Shown here: positions 1 through 8,477 of the stretch, piece after piece | Numbering within the stretch: the first letter of the stretch is position 1 | Layout of the letters: every line of letters begins with the position of its first letter | Notes under the pieces: model-generated | The model's database searches: none | Seen by the model: the letters and a program-made list of their open reading frames with translations, nothing else | Told to the model about the DNA's origin: nothing | Source of the DNA: Paenibacillus turicensis | GTDB lineage: Bacteria > Bacillota > Bacilli > Paenibacillales > Paenibacillaceae | Reading direction: 5' to 3' | Assembly (NCBI RefSeq): GCF_017873435.1 | Contig: NZ_JAGGKG010000022.1 | Span: forward strand, 21,102 to 85,101 | DNA length: 64,000 bases | Translations under genes and position numbers: made by a program

Positions 1-1
1 G

Positions 2-406
2 AAAGCTTATGGTCAAAGTAAGCTAGCAAATATGATGTTTGCAAGAGAACTAAATAATAAGCTTTCTGAGCACCAATTGGACACAATGAGTATAGCTTGT
101 CATCCTGGTTTTTCAAATACAAATCTGATGTCATTTGGCTCTGGTAAGAGAGCGAACCCTTTGCTTCGAATGATTAGCAATCTTGCAAGTCAGTCTGCCG
201 ATATGGGAGCATTACCTTCCCTATATAGCGCAACTGCACTAAATATCAGTGGAGGTGAATATATTGGACCTGATGGACGTGGTGGAAGAAAGGGCTACCC
301 GAAGCTTGACCCTATTATCAATAAGCTCTATCAAACTGATATCTCACAAAAGCTATGGGAAGTATCTGAACAGCTTACAGGAGTTATATATAAGTTTGAG
401 AAATAA
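2..406 (+). CDS. Short-chain dehydrogenase/reductase, C-terminal part (truncated by window edge)
   Basis: The reading frame is open from the first bases, so only the C-terminal ~134 residues are present. It opens with K-A-Y-G-Q-S-K-L-A-N, which contains the YxxxK catalytic Tyr/Lys pair of classical SDR oxidoreductases; the PG motif of 'CHPGFSNTNL' follows, as expected after the active site. The Rossmann nucleotide-binding half lies upstream of the window. The tail (GGEYIGPDGRGGRKGYP) resembles retinol-dehydrogenase-like or protochlorophyllide-reductase-like SDRs that reduce carbonyls with NAD(P)H. The substrate cannot be inferred. The downstream GH5 gene is co-directional after 126 bp; no operon is evident. 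Confidence 0.8.
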   Translation, partial: KAYGQSKLANMMFARELNNKLSEHQLDTMSIACHPGFSNTNLMSFGSGKRANPLLRMISNLASQSADMGALPSLYSATALNISGGEYIGPDGRGGRKGYPKLDPIINKLYQTDISQKLWEVSEQLTGVIYKFEK

Positions 407-532
407 TATAGTCTGCACAATAGGTTAGTATTTAAGCACAATGTGTTATTTCGTAAAGTAAGGTGTTTATTTATGCTAAAGATAGTGGTATGGAGGAAAT
501 GAATGATAATATAAAGGGAGATGAGTCACATT

Positions 533-1546
533 ATGAAAATATGGAATGGCTATTCCAAAGGCATTAACCTAGGAGGATGGTTGTCACAATGTCCTTATAA
601 TCATGCACATTATGATAGTTTTATTACTGAAAAGGATATTGAAACGATAGCATCATGGGGACTTGACCATGTCCGTTTGCCAGTTGATCATGAGGTCATT
701 GAGAAAACTGAAAATGTGGAAGCATATGCTGGATTTAAGTATATAGATGACTGTATGAATTGGTGCACTAAAAATGGCCTGAATTTAATTATAGATCTAC
801 ATAAAGCACCAGGCTTTTCGTTTAATAGTGCAGCAACAAATTCCTTGTTTGACGATGAGCAGCTTCAGCTGCGTTTCATCCAAATATGGAAGGAAATTGC
901 GATTCGTTATGCTAAATATAAGGATACGGTGGCTTTTGAACTTTTAAATGAAATCGTAGAAGAGGATAGCTCCAGATGGAATCAGCTAGCACTTAAAACA
1001 ATTACAGAAATTCGCCAACTTGCACCTGAAACCAAAATTGTAATCGGGGGAATTCAGTGGAACAGTGTGCATACCCTTGAATTACTAGATGCGCCTTATG
1101 ATGAAAATATCGTTTATAACTTTCACTTCTATGAGCCATTTTTATTTACTCACCAAAAAGCGGAATGGGTAGAAAACATGCCTGAAAGTAATATGGAGTA
1201 TCCTGGTAAACTCGAAGTTTATCGCAATACGGCAAAACAAATCGGAGCTTATGGATCAGGATTGCATTTAGAAGAGTTAAAAGAAATGGGTCCGCAATAT
1301 ATTGAGGCGATGATTTCTAGTGCGATTGAGGTTGCAAATGAACGTGATGTTTATCTATATTGTGGAGAGTACGGGGTGATTGAGCATGCCCCTTCACAAA
1401 GTGTAGTTAACTGGTATAAGGATGTGAATGGTGTATTTGAGCATTACAATATTGGTAGAGCCGCTTGGACCTATAAATATATGTCGTTTGGGGTTAGTGA
1501 CCGATATGAAAGTAGTATTAAACCGCAAATTATTTCTTATTTGTAG
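533..1546 (+). CDS. Glycoside hydrolase family 5 (cellulase/exo-beta-glucanase-like)
   Basis: A 337-residue (beta/alpha)8-barrel glycosidase. 'GINLGGWL' near the N-terminus is typical of GH5 glucanases of the exo-beta-1,3-glucanase type. The proton donor is Glu140 in 'LLNEI' and the nucleophile is Glu279 in 'GEYGV'. No signal peptide is seen, so it is probably cytoplasmic and acts on imported oligosaccharides or aryl-glucosides. The ATG at 533 is chosen because an AAGGGAG ribosome site overlaps the alternative ATG at 521. It is followed by a bidirectional terminator. Exact linkage specificity (beta-1,3, beta-1,4 or beta-1,6) cannot be decided. Confidence 0.85.
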   Translation: MKIWNGYSKGINLGGWLSQCPYNHAHYDSFITEKDIETIASWGLDHVRLPVDHEVIEKTENVEAYAGFKYIDDCMNWCTKNGLNLIIDLHKAPGFSFNSAATNSLFDDEQLQLRFIQIWKEIAIRYAKYKDTVAFELLNEIVEEDSSRWNQLALKTITEIRQLAPETKIVIGGIQWNSVHTLELLDAPYDENIVYNFHFYEPFLFTHQKAEWVENMPESNMEYPGKLEVYRNTAKQIGAYGSGLHLEELKEMGPQYIEAMISSAIEVANERDVYLYCGEYGVIEHAPSQSVVNWYKDVNGVFEHYNIGRAAWTYKYMSFGVSDRYESSIKPQIISYL

Positions 1547-1590
1547 TTTAAACTAGTAATTTTCTTGATAAATAGCTCTGTATATATTGA

Positions 1591-1634
1591 AATAACCTTT
1601 CGTATCACAGAACACAAATACGAAAGGTTATTTT
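1591..1634. terminator. Bidirectional Rho-independent terminator
   Basis: A 15-bp stem (AATAACCTTTCGTAT pairing with ATACGAAAGGTTATT) closes a 12-nt loop and is followed by a T run. It lies between the convergent GH5 gene and the minus-strand ABC ATPase gene and can serve both. Confidence 0.85.
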
Positions 1635-1646
1635 ATGAAAACATGA

Positions 1647-2420
1647 TTAAATCCCAACAGCTGTCATTTTAGTAAGCACCTTTTCCCCTCTTACCGCCAT
1701 ATCTTTGTCGTTGAACCTATGAAGTACCAGCTCTGAAACGATATTTCCGTCCTTCATAAATAGAACCCTGTCAGCCCTTGCTGCGACTTTTGGATCATGG
1801 GTTACAAGCAATATCGCTGTCCCCTCTTGGTTGATCTCTCCCAGTAGCTTCATGATTTCATCCGCAGACTTTGAGTTAAGTGCACCCGTCGGCTCATCAG
1901 CAAACAATATGTCTGGGCTACTCATTAGGGCACGGCAAATACTGGCTCGCTGAAGCTGACCACCTGAAACCTCTTTAGTATCTCTGGTTTCAAGTGTATC
2001 GATACCGGTTTTTTTCATAAGAGTTTTTGCCTTTTGTGTAAGTTTTGCTGTGTCCTTTTTCCCTCTATGCAAGGCAGGAAGAATAATATTATCTAGTAGA
2101 TTTAAGTTTTTCAGCATCGTAGGCTGCTGGAAAATAAAGCCCATTTTAGTTCGCCGAATATCTGCAAGTGTATTTTCGCGAAGCTTAGAAAGCTCGGTAT
2201 CACCAAATCTCACCGATCCATCTGTAATCTCATCCATACCACTAAGCGCAAATAGTAGTGTAGATTTTCCTGAACCGGAAGGCCCCATAATTGCAACAAA
2301 CTCCCCTTGGGCTATGTCTACGTTTACTTCATTTAGCACTTTAAGCTGCTCCTTACCTTTACTAAAGGTTTTCACAATATTTTTACCTCTAATGAGTTTA
2401 CCTGTAAGTAGGGCATTCAT
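1647..2420 (-). CDS. ABC transporter ATP-binding protein (MacB/LolD-type)
   Basis: A 257-residue ATPase with Walker A 'GPSGSGKST', signature 'VSGGQLQRASI', Walker B 'ILFADEPTGAL' and the switch histidine in 'LLVTHDP'. This is the subfamily that pairs with FtsX-like permeases in antimicrobial-peptide sensing/export and envelope-stress modules. It is the last gene of a minus-strand operon (regulator, kinase, permease, ATPase), 4 bp after the permease stop, with a GGAGGC ribosome site. It would energise the 778-residue permease encoded upstream. The cargo is unknown; peptide antibiotic resistance is the usual role of such modules. Confidence 0.9.
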   Translation of the reverse strand: MNALLTGKLIRGKNIVKTFSKGKEQLKVLNEVNVDIAQGEFVAIMGPSGSGKSTLLFALSGMDEITDGSVRFGDTELSKLRENTLADIRRTKMGFIFQQPTMLKNLNLLDNIILPALHRGKKDTAKLTQKAKTLMKKTGIDTLETRDTKEVSGGQLQRASICRALMSSPDILFADEPTGALNSKSADEIMKLLGEINQEGTAILLVTHDPKVAARADRVLFMKDGNIVSELVLHRFNDKDMAVRGEKVLTKMTAVGI

Positions 2421-2424
2421 GATG

Positions 2425-4761
2425 TTAAGCCTCCTTAATATGATCAGAAATTTTTATTGCTTGAATTCCAGAAACGCCTACTATGGTGGCAACGAAGACG
2501 CAAACGGTAATCAGTAAGGGAGAAATGAGGTAGACAAACCACGGATTCACTATAAAGTGGAATGTGGATGCACCAAAGGAAGAAACGATAGTCACACCAA
2601 CCAGCTCCCCTAACGTATTTGCCAAAATCGTACCAATACTTACACCCAGTGCTAATACAGTGATTGAACGCGTCAGGTATTGTCTGCGAATATCCGAATT
2701 GGTAAAGCCAATTGATTTCAATATAGCGATAGAATAACGATCTTTTGCTACCAGCATTTTCATAAATAGCGCTGTCACCAGTAATGTTAGCAGGGCTGTT
2801 GTCCCGACAGCAACAGTGGAAGCCATGTTGATGGCGTGTCGTATAGACCCAAGCATCTGTCCAATGCTTTCTTCGATACCAGTCACCTTAGCAAAGGGGA
2901 TCCTTTCCCTATATTGTGCTATGGCTGCCTTTATATTTTGGCGGTCATGAAATGTGACTGCAATGTTGACGGCTAAAACATCTCCGTTATTTTCATCAAA
3001 AATAGCTTGTGCTGTTCGACCACCATTGGTGACATCAGAGTAAATTCCACAAATCATCAATTTTTTTTCTACGCCATCAACGATTAAAGTGATTTCATCA
3101 CCAATCGTTTTTTCAATGTCTTGGGCACTGAGAGCAGAGAGGGCGAGTTCTGATTTCGATTGTGGCGAATGGCCTTTGGAGTAAGTGATAGGAAAAGTGG
3201 AAAAGTCACCAAATGTTACTCGTAGCTTCTCTATTGTTCCGTTCTCAGCTTTTCGGTCTAACATCATGCTGGTAAACGAAGCATATTTCTCAACATTCTG
3301 ATCCTCCTTCAGCATAGTAACAACTTCTGCTGCCTTCCCTAAAACATTCTCTACCTGTGTTCGTGTCACTGCGATATTAACATCGGAAATGCCCATGCCC
3401 ATATAGGTGATGAAGCTTTTTGCAGAAACCGTACTGCTAATATTTTGTGGCACAATCATAATGAATGAGGAAATAATGAGTACCATTAGCATGGTAACAT
3501 ATAGCTTTTTCCGAGAAAGAATATCCTTGATTCCAAGAAAGATATTCCGAGAAAAGATCTTGTTATTGCTGAGTCGGAAAAGGGAGGGGACTTTCGAATC
3601 TTCCTGCGCTGAGCCGTATCGTAACGCCTGAGCCGCAGATATTTTTCGGAAGCGACGCAATACATAGTTCACATACAGTAACACAACTCCACAGATGGAT
3701 GCGGCCCCTAAAAAACTGCAAAGTAAACCAGGAAAAGGGCTCCCGCTTTCGCCCATGTATAGGCGGATGTTTTGCATAAAAGGGATTTGGAGTGGTAAGG
3801 AGAACAAAAACCCTAGCATGCAGGCTACTCCTGCCATAGCGCCATATTTCGCAAAATATAACTTTTTTATTTGTGATACCCGCATCCCAATCGCTTTGAG
3901 TACTCCGATTTCCTTATAATCTTCTTCAATCTTAGCCAATAGTGTTAAACGGATACACAAAAATGCTACGATGATAACAAGCCCGCTTATCAAAATAAGC
4001 ACTGCAATCATGATTCCGTCCGTAATACTATTTATCATCTTCACTTGACTGTAAGTGATGGCGGGTGGACCATTTGCTGGAAGACCTGCATCAAGGTAGG
4101 CTGCCTCGAAGGCCGGGAAGGAAGCCTTCTCTGTAAGCCGGAACTCAATAAGGTTTTCTAGTTGTCCGAATTTACGAACTCTTTCAAAATCAGCTTGGCT
4201 CACAAGGAATCGCTTGGAGCTTACCAATGCCGCATTCATTGTAGAATCTCGTAAAAATCCTGCGACAGTAAAGGAAACACCATGGATTTTTACAGTATCG
4301 CCAAGTACAGCCTTTCCTTCTTTCATGTAATAGAGTGGGACATAGATTTCGCCATCAGTAGGCTGAATAACTTCGCCATTTAAGTTAAGGAGGAAGTCGA
4401 ATTTCTCTCCCTGTACTGAAAGCCCGTTGTCTTGTACACTACCAGCAAGGGAATTTTTCCCAATGACAATATCCGAGCCTTCGATATTGAGGAATTCAAG
4501 CACCTGATCATCTTCTACGTTGTCATTCGTTTTCGCGAAGTGCCGCAATTGCTCCATGTCGATCTCGCCTGTGTGCATCTGCATAAAATGAATTGACTTT
4601 GCTGAAACAAGCATATTGTCGATTGCCCCAAAAAGGTTTACTGTCAGTGATCCAGCCAAAGCAGTTAGCATAGCAGCAACAAGGATAAACGCCATTATCG
4701 TTACAGTAATTAGCTTACTTTTTCGCATATCGTTTTTGATTATTTTTTGATACATTTTCAT
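2425..4761 (-). CDS. FtsX-like ABC transporter permease
   Basis: A 778-residue membrane protein with an N-terminal TM helix (about residues 15-40), a large extracytoplasmic domain, a block of TM helices around 255-385, a second TM at about 425, a second extracytoplasmic domain and three C-terminal helices (about 645-765). This is two MacB_PCD/FtsX units in tandem. The kinase stop codon overlaps this start (ATGA), so translation is coupled; ATG 6 bp further in fits a GAGGG ribosome site slightly better. It partners with the ATPase just downstream. It is larger than BceB-type permeases and has a different topology, so it is better called a generic FtsX-family exporter or mechanotransmitter. Confidence 0.87.
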   Translation of the reverse strand: MKMYQKIIKNDMRKSKLITVTIMAFILVAAMLTALAGSLTVNLFGAIDNMLVSAKSIHFMQMHTGEIDMEQLRHFAKTNDNVEDDQVLEFLNIEGSDIVIGKNSLAGSVQDNGLSVQGEKFDFLLNLNGEVIQPTDGEIYVPLYYMKEGKAVLGDTVKIHGVSFTVAGFLRDSTMNAALVSSKRFLVSQADFERVRKFGQLENLIEFRLTEKASFPAFEAAYLDAGLPANGPPAITYSQVKMINSITDGIMIAVLILISGLVIIVAFLCIRLTLLAKIEEDYKEIGVLKAIGMRVSQIKKLYFAKYGAMAGVACMLGFLFSLPLQIPFMQNIRLYMGESGSPFPGLLCSFLGAASICGVVLLYVNYVLRRFRKISAAQALRYGSAQEDSKVPSLFRLSNNKIFSRNIFLGIKDILSRKKLYVTMLMVLIISSFIMIVPQNISSTVSAKSFITYMGMGISDVNIAVTRTQVENVLGKAAEVVTMLKEDQNVEKYASFTSMMLDRKAENGTIEKLRVTFGDFSTFPITYSKGHSPQSKSELALSALSAQDIEKTIGDEITLIVDGVEKKLMICGIYSDVTNGGRTAQAIFDENNGDVLAVNIAVTFHDRQNIKAAIAQYRERIPFAKVTGIEESIGQMLGSIRHAINMASTVAVGTTALLTLLVTALFMKMLVAKDRYSIAILKSIGFTNSDIRRQYLTRSITVLALGVSIGTILANTLGELVGVTIVSSFGASTFHFIVNPWFVYLISPLLITVCVFVATIVGVSGIQAIKISDHIKEA

Positions 4762-5900
4762 CCCTCTATCTTTCTGTGTCCAATAACTTTGGGAAAACTC
4801 AGGACAAACATTTTAGTATAAGGGGAGGGGGCGTCCAATATGAAAACATCACCGCAATGCTGTTCCATCACCTTTTTCACAATGGCAAGTCCAAGTCCTG
4901 ATCCACTATTGGTACTTCTTGAATGACTGCCTGAAACGAAAGGCTCGAATAGTCTCCGAGAGATATATTTTGGGATAGCGGCTCCATTATCGGCAATTTG
5001 TATCTCAATACGATGAGGTTCATCCTTTAGACTTACGGCCAATAGGCTACCCATTGGGTTATGATGGATGGCATTTGTCAGTAGATTGCTAATGGCACGA
5101 GTGATCTCTATTGAATCTGCCATGTAATATAGGGCGTTGTCTGGTAATTGAAGCTCTAATTTCATTAACTTGCTTTCAATTTCTCCAAATAAAGTGGCGC
5201 AAGATACACGAAGCAACTCTACAAGGTCAACGTTCTCAAAATTTAGTTGATATTGAGGCGTTCCTAGCTTGGAATAGGAAAGTAACTGATCTATCAATTG
5301 ATTCATCTGCGCAGATTTTGCCTTAATTGCTAAATGATATTCCCGCTGTTTGTCAGGTTCCTCGACCAACCCATTTGCTAGGGCCCCCGCGTATCCAGAA
5401 ATTGTTGTCATGGGTGTTTTTAAGTCATGGGCAATGTGTGAGAAGAGATTCATTCTCTCATTTTCCATGATCATTCGCTGATCTTCGGAGTCTTTCAGCT
5501 TTTGCGTCATAAAATTGAAAGCATCTCGCATTTCACCAAATTCTGTTTCTGTTTCGAAATCGAGAGTGATATCTAAATTTCCAGCAGTAACCTTCTTAAA
5601 TGCCTCCTCCATTTTCAGGACTGGTTCCATAACTTTTTTGCTAATACCACGCCCGAAAAGAATAATTCCTATACAATACACCGAAATTGTAATGAGTATC
5701 CATACAATTGAAGACATGATTTGTAGTGTTTTTGTCCCCTCAGTGAGAGGGGAGGAAGCCAGTTCTGAGAAGTTCATCCCGTTATTTAATGTAATTAGAC
5801 TGAATAGAAACTCCAAGACTAGAAGTGTCAGTGCTATTCCTATGGTATAGCCTATAAATCTGCGAATGATTACACGTTGGAAACTTAGCTTTTTCTTCAT
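4758..5900 (-). CDS. Sensor histidine kinase (HAMP-HisKA-HATPase)
   Basis: A 380-residue membrane kinase. Two TM helices (about 15-40 and 65-90) flank a short ~25-residue extracytoplasmic loop, followed by HAMP, HisKA with 'HIAHDLKTPMTT' and HATPase_c with 'GSGLGLAIVK'. The short sensory loop suggests it senses within the membrane or through the partner ABC transporter. The start at 5900 is supported by a GGAGGT site; an in-frame ATG 57 bp upstream lies inside the regulator gene. It overlaps the regulator by 4 bp and the permease by 4 bp. Confidence 0.9.
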   Translation of the reverse strand: MKKKLSFQRVIIRRFIGYTIGIALTLLVLEFLFSLITLNNGMNFSELASSPLTEGTKTLQIMSSIVWILITISVYCIGIILFGRGISKKVMEPVLKMEEAFKKVTAGNLDITLDFETETEFGEMRDAFNFMTQKLKDSEDQRMIMENERMNLFSHIAHDLKTPMTTISGYAGALANGLVEEPDKQREYHLAIKAKSAQMNQLIDQLLSYSKLGTPQYQLNFENVDLVELLRVSCATLFGEIESKLMKLELQLPDNALYYMADSIEITRAISNLLTNAIHHNPMGSLLAVSLKDEPHRIEIQIADNGAAIPKYISRRLFEPFVSGSHSRSTNSGSGLGLAIVKKVMEQHCGDVFILDAPSPYTKMFVLSFPKVIGHRKIEG

Positions 5901-6586
5901 GTGAATACCTCCAGACGATAACCTAATCCCCTGACTGTTCCAATGGATACAGCGCAATTAACAGGAAGTTTGCTACGTAGCTTACTAATGGCCACCATGA
6001 CGGTATTGTCATCAACAATAACTCCCTCCTGCCATGCAGCATCATAAATTTGTTGTTTGGTATATACACGTCCGGGACTTTTCATAAATAGCTTCATAAT
6101 GTTAAATTCTGTAGCGGTCAGTGAGATTTTTACGTCACCACAGTTAAGCGTGCAGCTAGAAACATTCATACTCAGTTCACCCGCAGTCAGTAAAGTTAAA
6201 TGAGTCTCAACATCTGTTGTTCCGTCATAGCGACGTAACTGAGCCTTGATACGGGCGATAACCTCTAAAGGATCAAAAGGTTTTGTTACATAATCATCTG
6301 CACCAAGATCAAGCCCTAATATTTTCTCGTGATTTTCACTTTTAGCACTTACGATAATAATAGGAATATTGCTACGTTCTCTCAGGTTTTTGATCAACTG
6401 ATAGCCGTCAAGCTCTGGCATCATAATGTCGATGATAGCTAGATCAACCGAGAGGGTGGTAGTTTTTGTGAGTGCATCGAGTCCATTTTCAGCCTGTATT
6501 ACGGAATAGCCATCCTTTTCTATATATAACCTAAGCAGTTCACGAATTTCTTTCTCGTCATCTACAACCAAAATAGATTTGTTCAT
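5897..6586 (-). CDS. OmpR-family response regulator
   Basis: A 229-residue regulator with a receiver domain ('VVDDEKEIRELL', phospho-acceptor Asp in 'LAIIDIMMPELDG', conserved Lys in 'YVTKPFDP') and a C-terminal winged helix ending 'TVRGLGYRLE'. It is the first gene of the operon. The start at 6586 has an AAGGGAG site; the upstream ATG at 6601 belongs to the ribosome-site region. The promoter region carries four consecutive 11-bp blocks, three of them ACCTTNA-like, that probably form its own operator. Confidence 0.9.
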   Translation of the reverse strand: MNKSILVVDDEKEIRELLRLYIEKDGYSVIQAENGLDALTKTTTLSVDLAIIDIMMPELDGYQLIKNLRERSNIPIIIVSAKSENHEKILGLDLGADDYVTKPFDPLEVIARIKAQLRRYDGTTDVETHLTLLTAGELSMNVSSCTLNCGDVKISLTATEFNIMKLFMKSPGRVYTKQQIYDAAWQEGVIVDDNTVMVAISKLRSKLPVNCAVSIGTVRGLGYRLEVFT

Positions 6587-6646
6587 TTTTTCTCCCTTCA
6601 TCTAGCTCATCTTAGCATTGAGCTGTAGGTTCATTTTAGTTCTACT

Positions 6647-6690
6647 ACCTTTCAGTTAATCACGATTAACCTTAACATTACCTTAAGATT
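6647..6690 (-). promoter_or_regulatory. Array of 11-bp direct repeats, probable OmpR-type operator
   Basis: Read on the plus strand, four contiguous 11-mers occur: ACCTTTCAGTT, AATCACGATTA, ACCTTAACATT and ACCTTAAGATT. Three share ACCTTNA in exact 11-bp register, the spacing at which OmpR/PhoB-family dimers bind one DNA face. They lie 61-104 bp upstream of the regulator start, where activator sites are expected. The same 11-mers recur at 35186-35218. Confidence 0.65.
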
Positions 6691-6828
6691 TCTCACATAA
6701 CTCCGCTTTAAAAGCTTTGTTTTGTAATAGTACAAGCGTACAATTTTCTTGATTTTAGAAAATAAGGATGCTACAATCTCCAAAACTTAACTTTGTTTTC
6801 TCAAAGACACTAGGAGGTCACCTGTTTT

Positions 6829-7269
6829 ATGTTAACGACATTTAAGGCTATTGCTACAAAGCTACCGCAAGGTTTACAGGTCGAAACGGAGTCCAGTGGC
6901 TTCAAAATTTTGATGGACGAGCCTAAGCAGTTAGGTGGAACAGACCAAGGCATGAACCCAGTTGAGGCTCTTTTGTGTGCGCTTGGGGCATGCCAATCGA
7001 TTGTGGTTGCCGCGTTTGCCAAACGTTTTGGGTTTTCCTATGAAAAATTTCATGTTGAGCTAGAAGGGGATTTAGATCCTGATGGGTTTATGGGATTGGC
7101 GGATGTACGTAATGGATTTCAAGAAATTCGTTATGTGATGCATTTTACGACAACCGAAAGCCAGGAGAAAACAGAGGAGTTTGTTGCCTTTGTGGAAAAT
7201 ACATGTCCTGTAGGCGATTGTTTAACAAATGGCGTTAAATTAGTACAAGCAGGAGTTGTTAGACACTGA
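6829..7269 (+). CDS. OsmC/Ohr-family peroxiredoxin-like protein
   Basis: A 146-residue OsmC-fold protein. The two family cysteines are present: Cys55 in 'LGACQSI' and Cys126 in 'NTCPVGDC', with extra cysteines at 50 and 131. Family members reduce organic hydroperoxides with thiol reductants in the cytoplasm; this sequence is closer to the YhfA/general OsmC branch than to Ohr. An AGGAGGT ribosome site precedes the ATG. It stands alone between divergent regulator and antiterminator genes. Confidence 0.85.
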   Translation: MLTTFKAIATKLPQGLQVETESSGFKILMDEPKQLGGTDQGMNPVEALLCALGACQSIVVAAFAKRFGFSYEKFHVELEGDLDPDGFMGLADVRNGFQEIRYVMHFTTTESQEKTEEFVAFVENTCPVGDCLTNGVKLVQAGVVRH

Positions 7270-7277
7270 ATTGATTA

Positions 7278-7292
7278 GTGGTTGATAACCAC
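7278..7292. repeat. Short palindrome resembling the ends of the large hairpin elements
   Basis: GTGGTT-gat-AACCAC forms a 6-bp inverted repeat inside TTAGTGGTTGATAACC, just after the osmC stop. It matches the terminal TTAGTSGTTGA inverted repeat of the element at 63688-63872 and the palindrome at 43932-43948, but has no element body. It could also be a weak transcription stop. Confidence 0.5.
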
Positions 7293-7305
7293 CTAAAAAC
7301 TTACA

Positions 7306-7335
7306 TTGACAACGATTACATCGTGCGTATACAAT
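7306..7335 (+). promoter_or_regulatory. Sigma-A-type promoter of the beta-glucoside operon
   Basis: TTGACA at 7306-7311 is followed, after 16-18 bp, by TATACAAT at 7328-7335. It lies just upstream of the first RAT/terminator switch, so transcription would begin about 7342. Confidence 0.7.
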
Positions 7336-7345
7336 ACCAATATAA

Positions 7346-7441
7346 ACGGAGTGTCACTGATGCGATCAGGCACCACCATTTGTTTTCATAACATTGGATT
7401 TATTTCCTTTGTTTATGAGAATACTATGGTGGTGCTTTTTA
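7346..7441 (+). promoter_or_regulatory. RAT antiterminator overlapping an intrinsic terminator (upstream of licT-like gene)
   Basis: The segment GGAGTGTCACTGATGCGATC beginning at 7348 resembles the ribonucleic antiterminator bound by BglG/LicT proteins. Its 3' side overlaps the 5' arm of a terminator, GCACCACCAT (7370-7379) pairing with ATGGTGGTGC (7426-7435), followed by a T run. The two structures are mutually exclusive, the known arrangement for substrate-induced antitermination. Confidence 0.88.
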
Positions 7442-7469
7442 GTTTTTGTCCGTAAAGGAGGTGGGGGAG

Positions 7470-8330
7470 ATGAAATTTAGGAAATCGTTAAATAACAATA
7501 TAGCCTTGGCTGTAGATGATGATGGCTGTGAGATCATTATTATTGGGACAGGCGTTGGTTTTAAAAAGGTCAAGGATCAAATTATTGATCCAGCGACGAT
7601 TCAAAAAACTTTCCGTATTGGTATGGATGATAAATACCATAAGATTGAACAGTTTTTTAATGTAATTCCGCTTCAAGTGATTGATGTCACTGAACGTATC
7701 ATTCAATATGGTAAAGACTTTTTAAACCAGACACTAAATGATTCCATTTTGCTAGCGTTGGCAGATCATATTCATTTTGCTTTGGAGCGATCCAAGCAAG
7801 GAGTTCAAATGCAAAATCCTTTACATTGGGACATCCGTCATCTGTACCCCAAGGAATATGCTGTAGGTCATGAAGCGGTGCGACTCATTAATGAAACATT
7901 TGGTGTAATCTTACCTTTATCAGAGGCTAGCTCGATCGCGCTTCACTTTGTAAATGCCCAATATGGCAGTAGTAGTATGGATCAGACGATTAAAATCACA
8001 AAAATTATTAACGAAATTGTAGATGTAATGATGGAGCATTTTCAAACTAGCTTGGAACAGGAATCCGTCAGTTTTTCAAGATTTATAACGCATTTGCGCT
8101 ATTTTATTGTTCGTCAGTTTAATAAAGAATCGTTATCGTTTAAGGATGAAAATTTTCTGTTTGAAGTATTATCACAACGTTATCCTGAGAGCTTTGAGTG
8201 TGCCAGTAAATTAAAACTGATGTTGGAGCAAAATTATGGGTTCAATATTACAGCAGATGAAATGGTTTATCTGATGATACACATCGAAAGGGTAACTTCA
8301 AGTGCAGATGAGGATGGTCCACTGTTGTAA
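7470..8330 (+). CDS. licT: BglG/LicT-family transcriptional antiterminator
   Basis: A 286-residue protein with an N-terminal CAT RNA-binding domain (about 1-55) and two PTS-regulation domains (about 65-170 and 175-280). Conserved PRD histidines are visible in 'LADHIHFAL', 'VGHEAV', 'FITHLRY' and 'MIHIER'. With substrate it is dephosphorylated by EIIB/HPr action and binds RAT hairpins to prevent termination. The ATG at 7470 follows AAAGGAGG; an earlier in-frame start is inside the ribosome site. Two RAT/terminator switches, before this gene and before the EII gene, are its predicted targets, giving autoregulation. The symbol is by family similarity. Confidence 0.9.
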   Translation: MKFRKSLNNNIALAVDDDGCEIIIIGTGVGFKKVKDQIIDPATIQKTFRIGMDDKYHKIEQFFNVIPLQVIDVTERIIQYGKDFLNQTLNDSILLALADHIHFALERSKQGVQMQNPLHWDIRHLYPKEYAVGHEAVRLINETFGVILPLSEASSIALHFVNAQYGSSSMDQTIKITKIINEIVDVMMEHFQTSLEQESVSFSRFITHLRYFIVRQFNKESLSFKDENFLFEVLSQRYPESFECASKLKLMLEQNYGFNITADEMVYLMIHIERVTSSADEDGPLL

Positions 8331-8354
8331 TTATATTGTTAAATAAATTAAATA

Positions 8355-8447
8355 TGGAGTGTTACTGAGTCAAATCAGGCACCACCAAATGTTACTGATC
8401 CATATAGATCTATATTCAATATGGGCAGGTGAAGCATTTGGTTTTTT
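8355..8447 (+). promoter_or_regulatory. Second RAT antiterminator/terminator switch (upstream of EIIBCA)
   Basis: GGAGTGTTACTGAGTCAAAT starting at 8356 matches the first RAT in most positions. The overlapping terminator pairs ACCAAATG (8384-8391) with CATTTGGT (8435-8442) and ends in a T run. It allows PTS gene expression only when the antiterminator is active. Confidence 0.87.
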
Positions 8448-8477
8448 GTGTTTTCAACATATAAGGGGGAACTTCTT

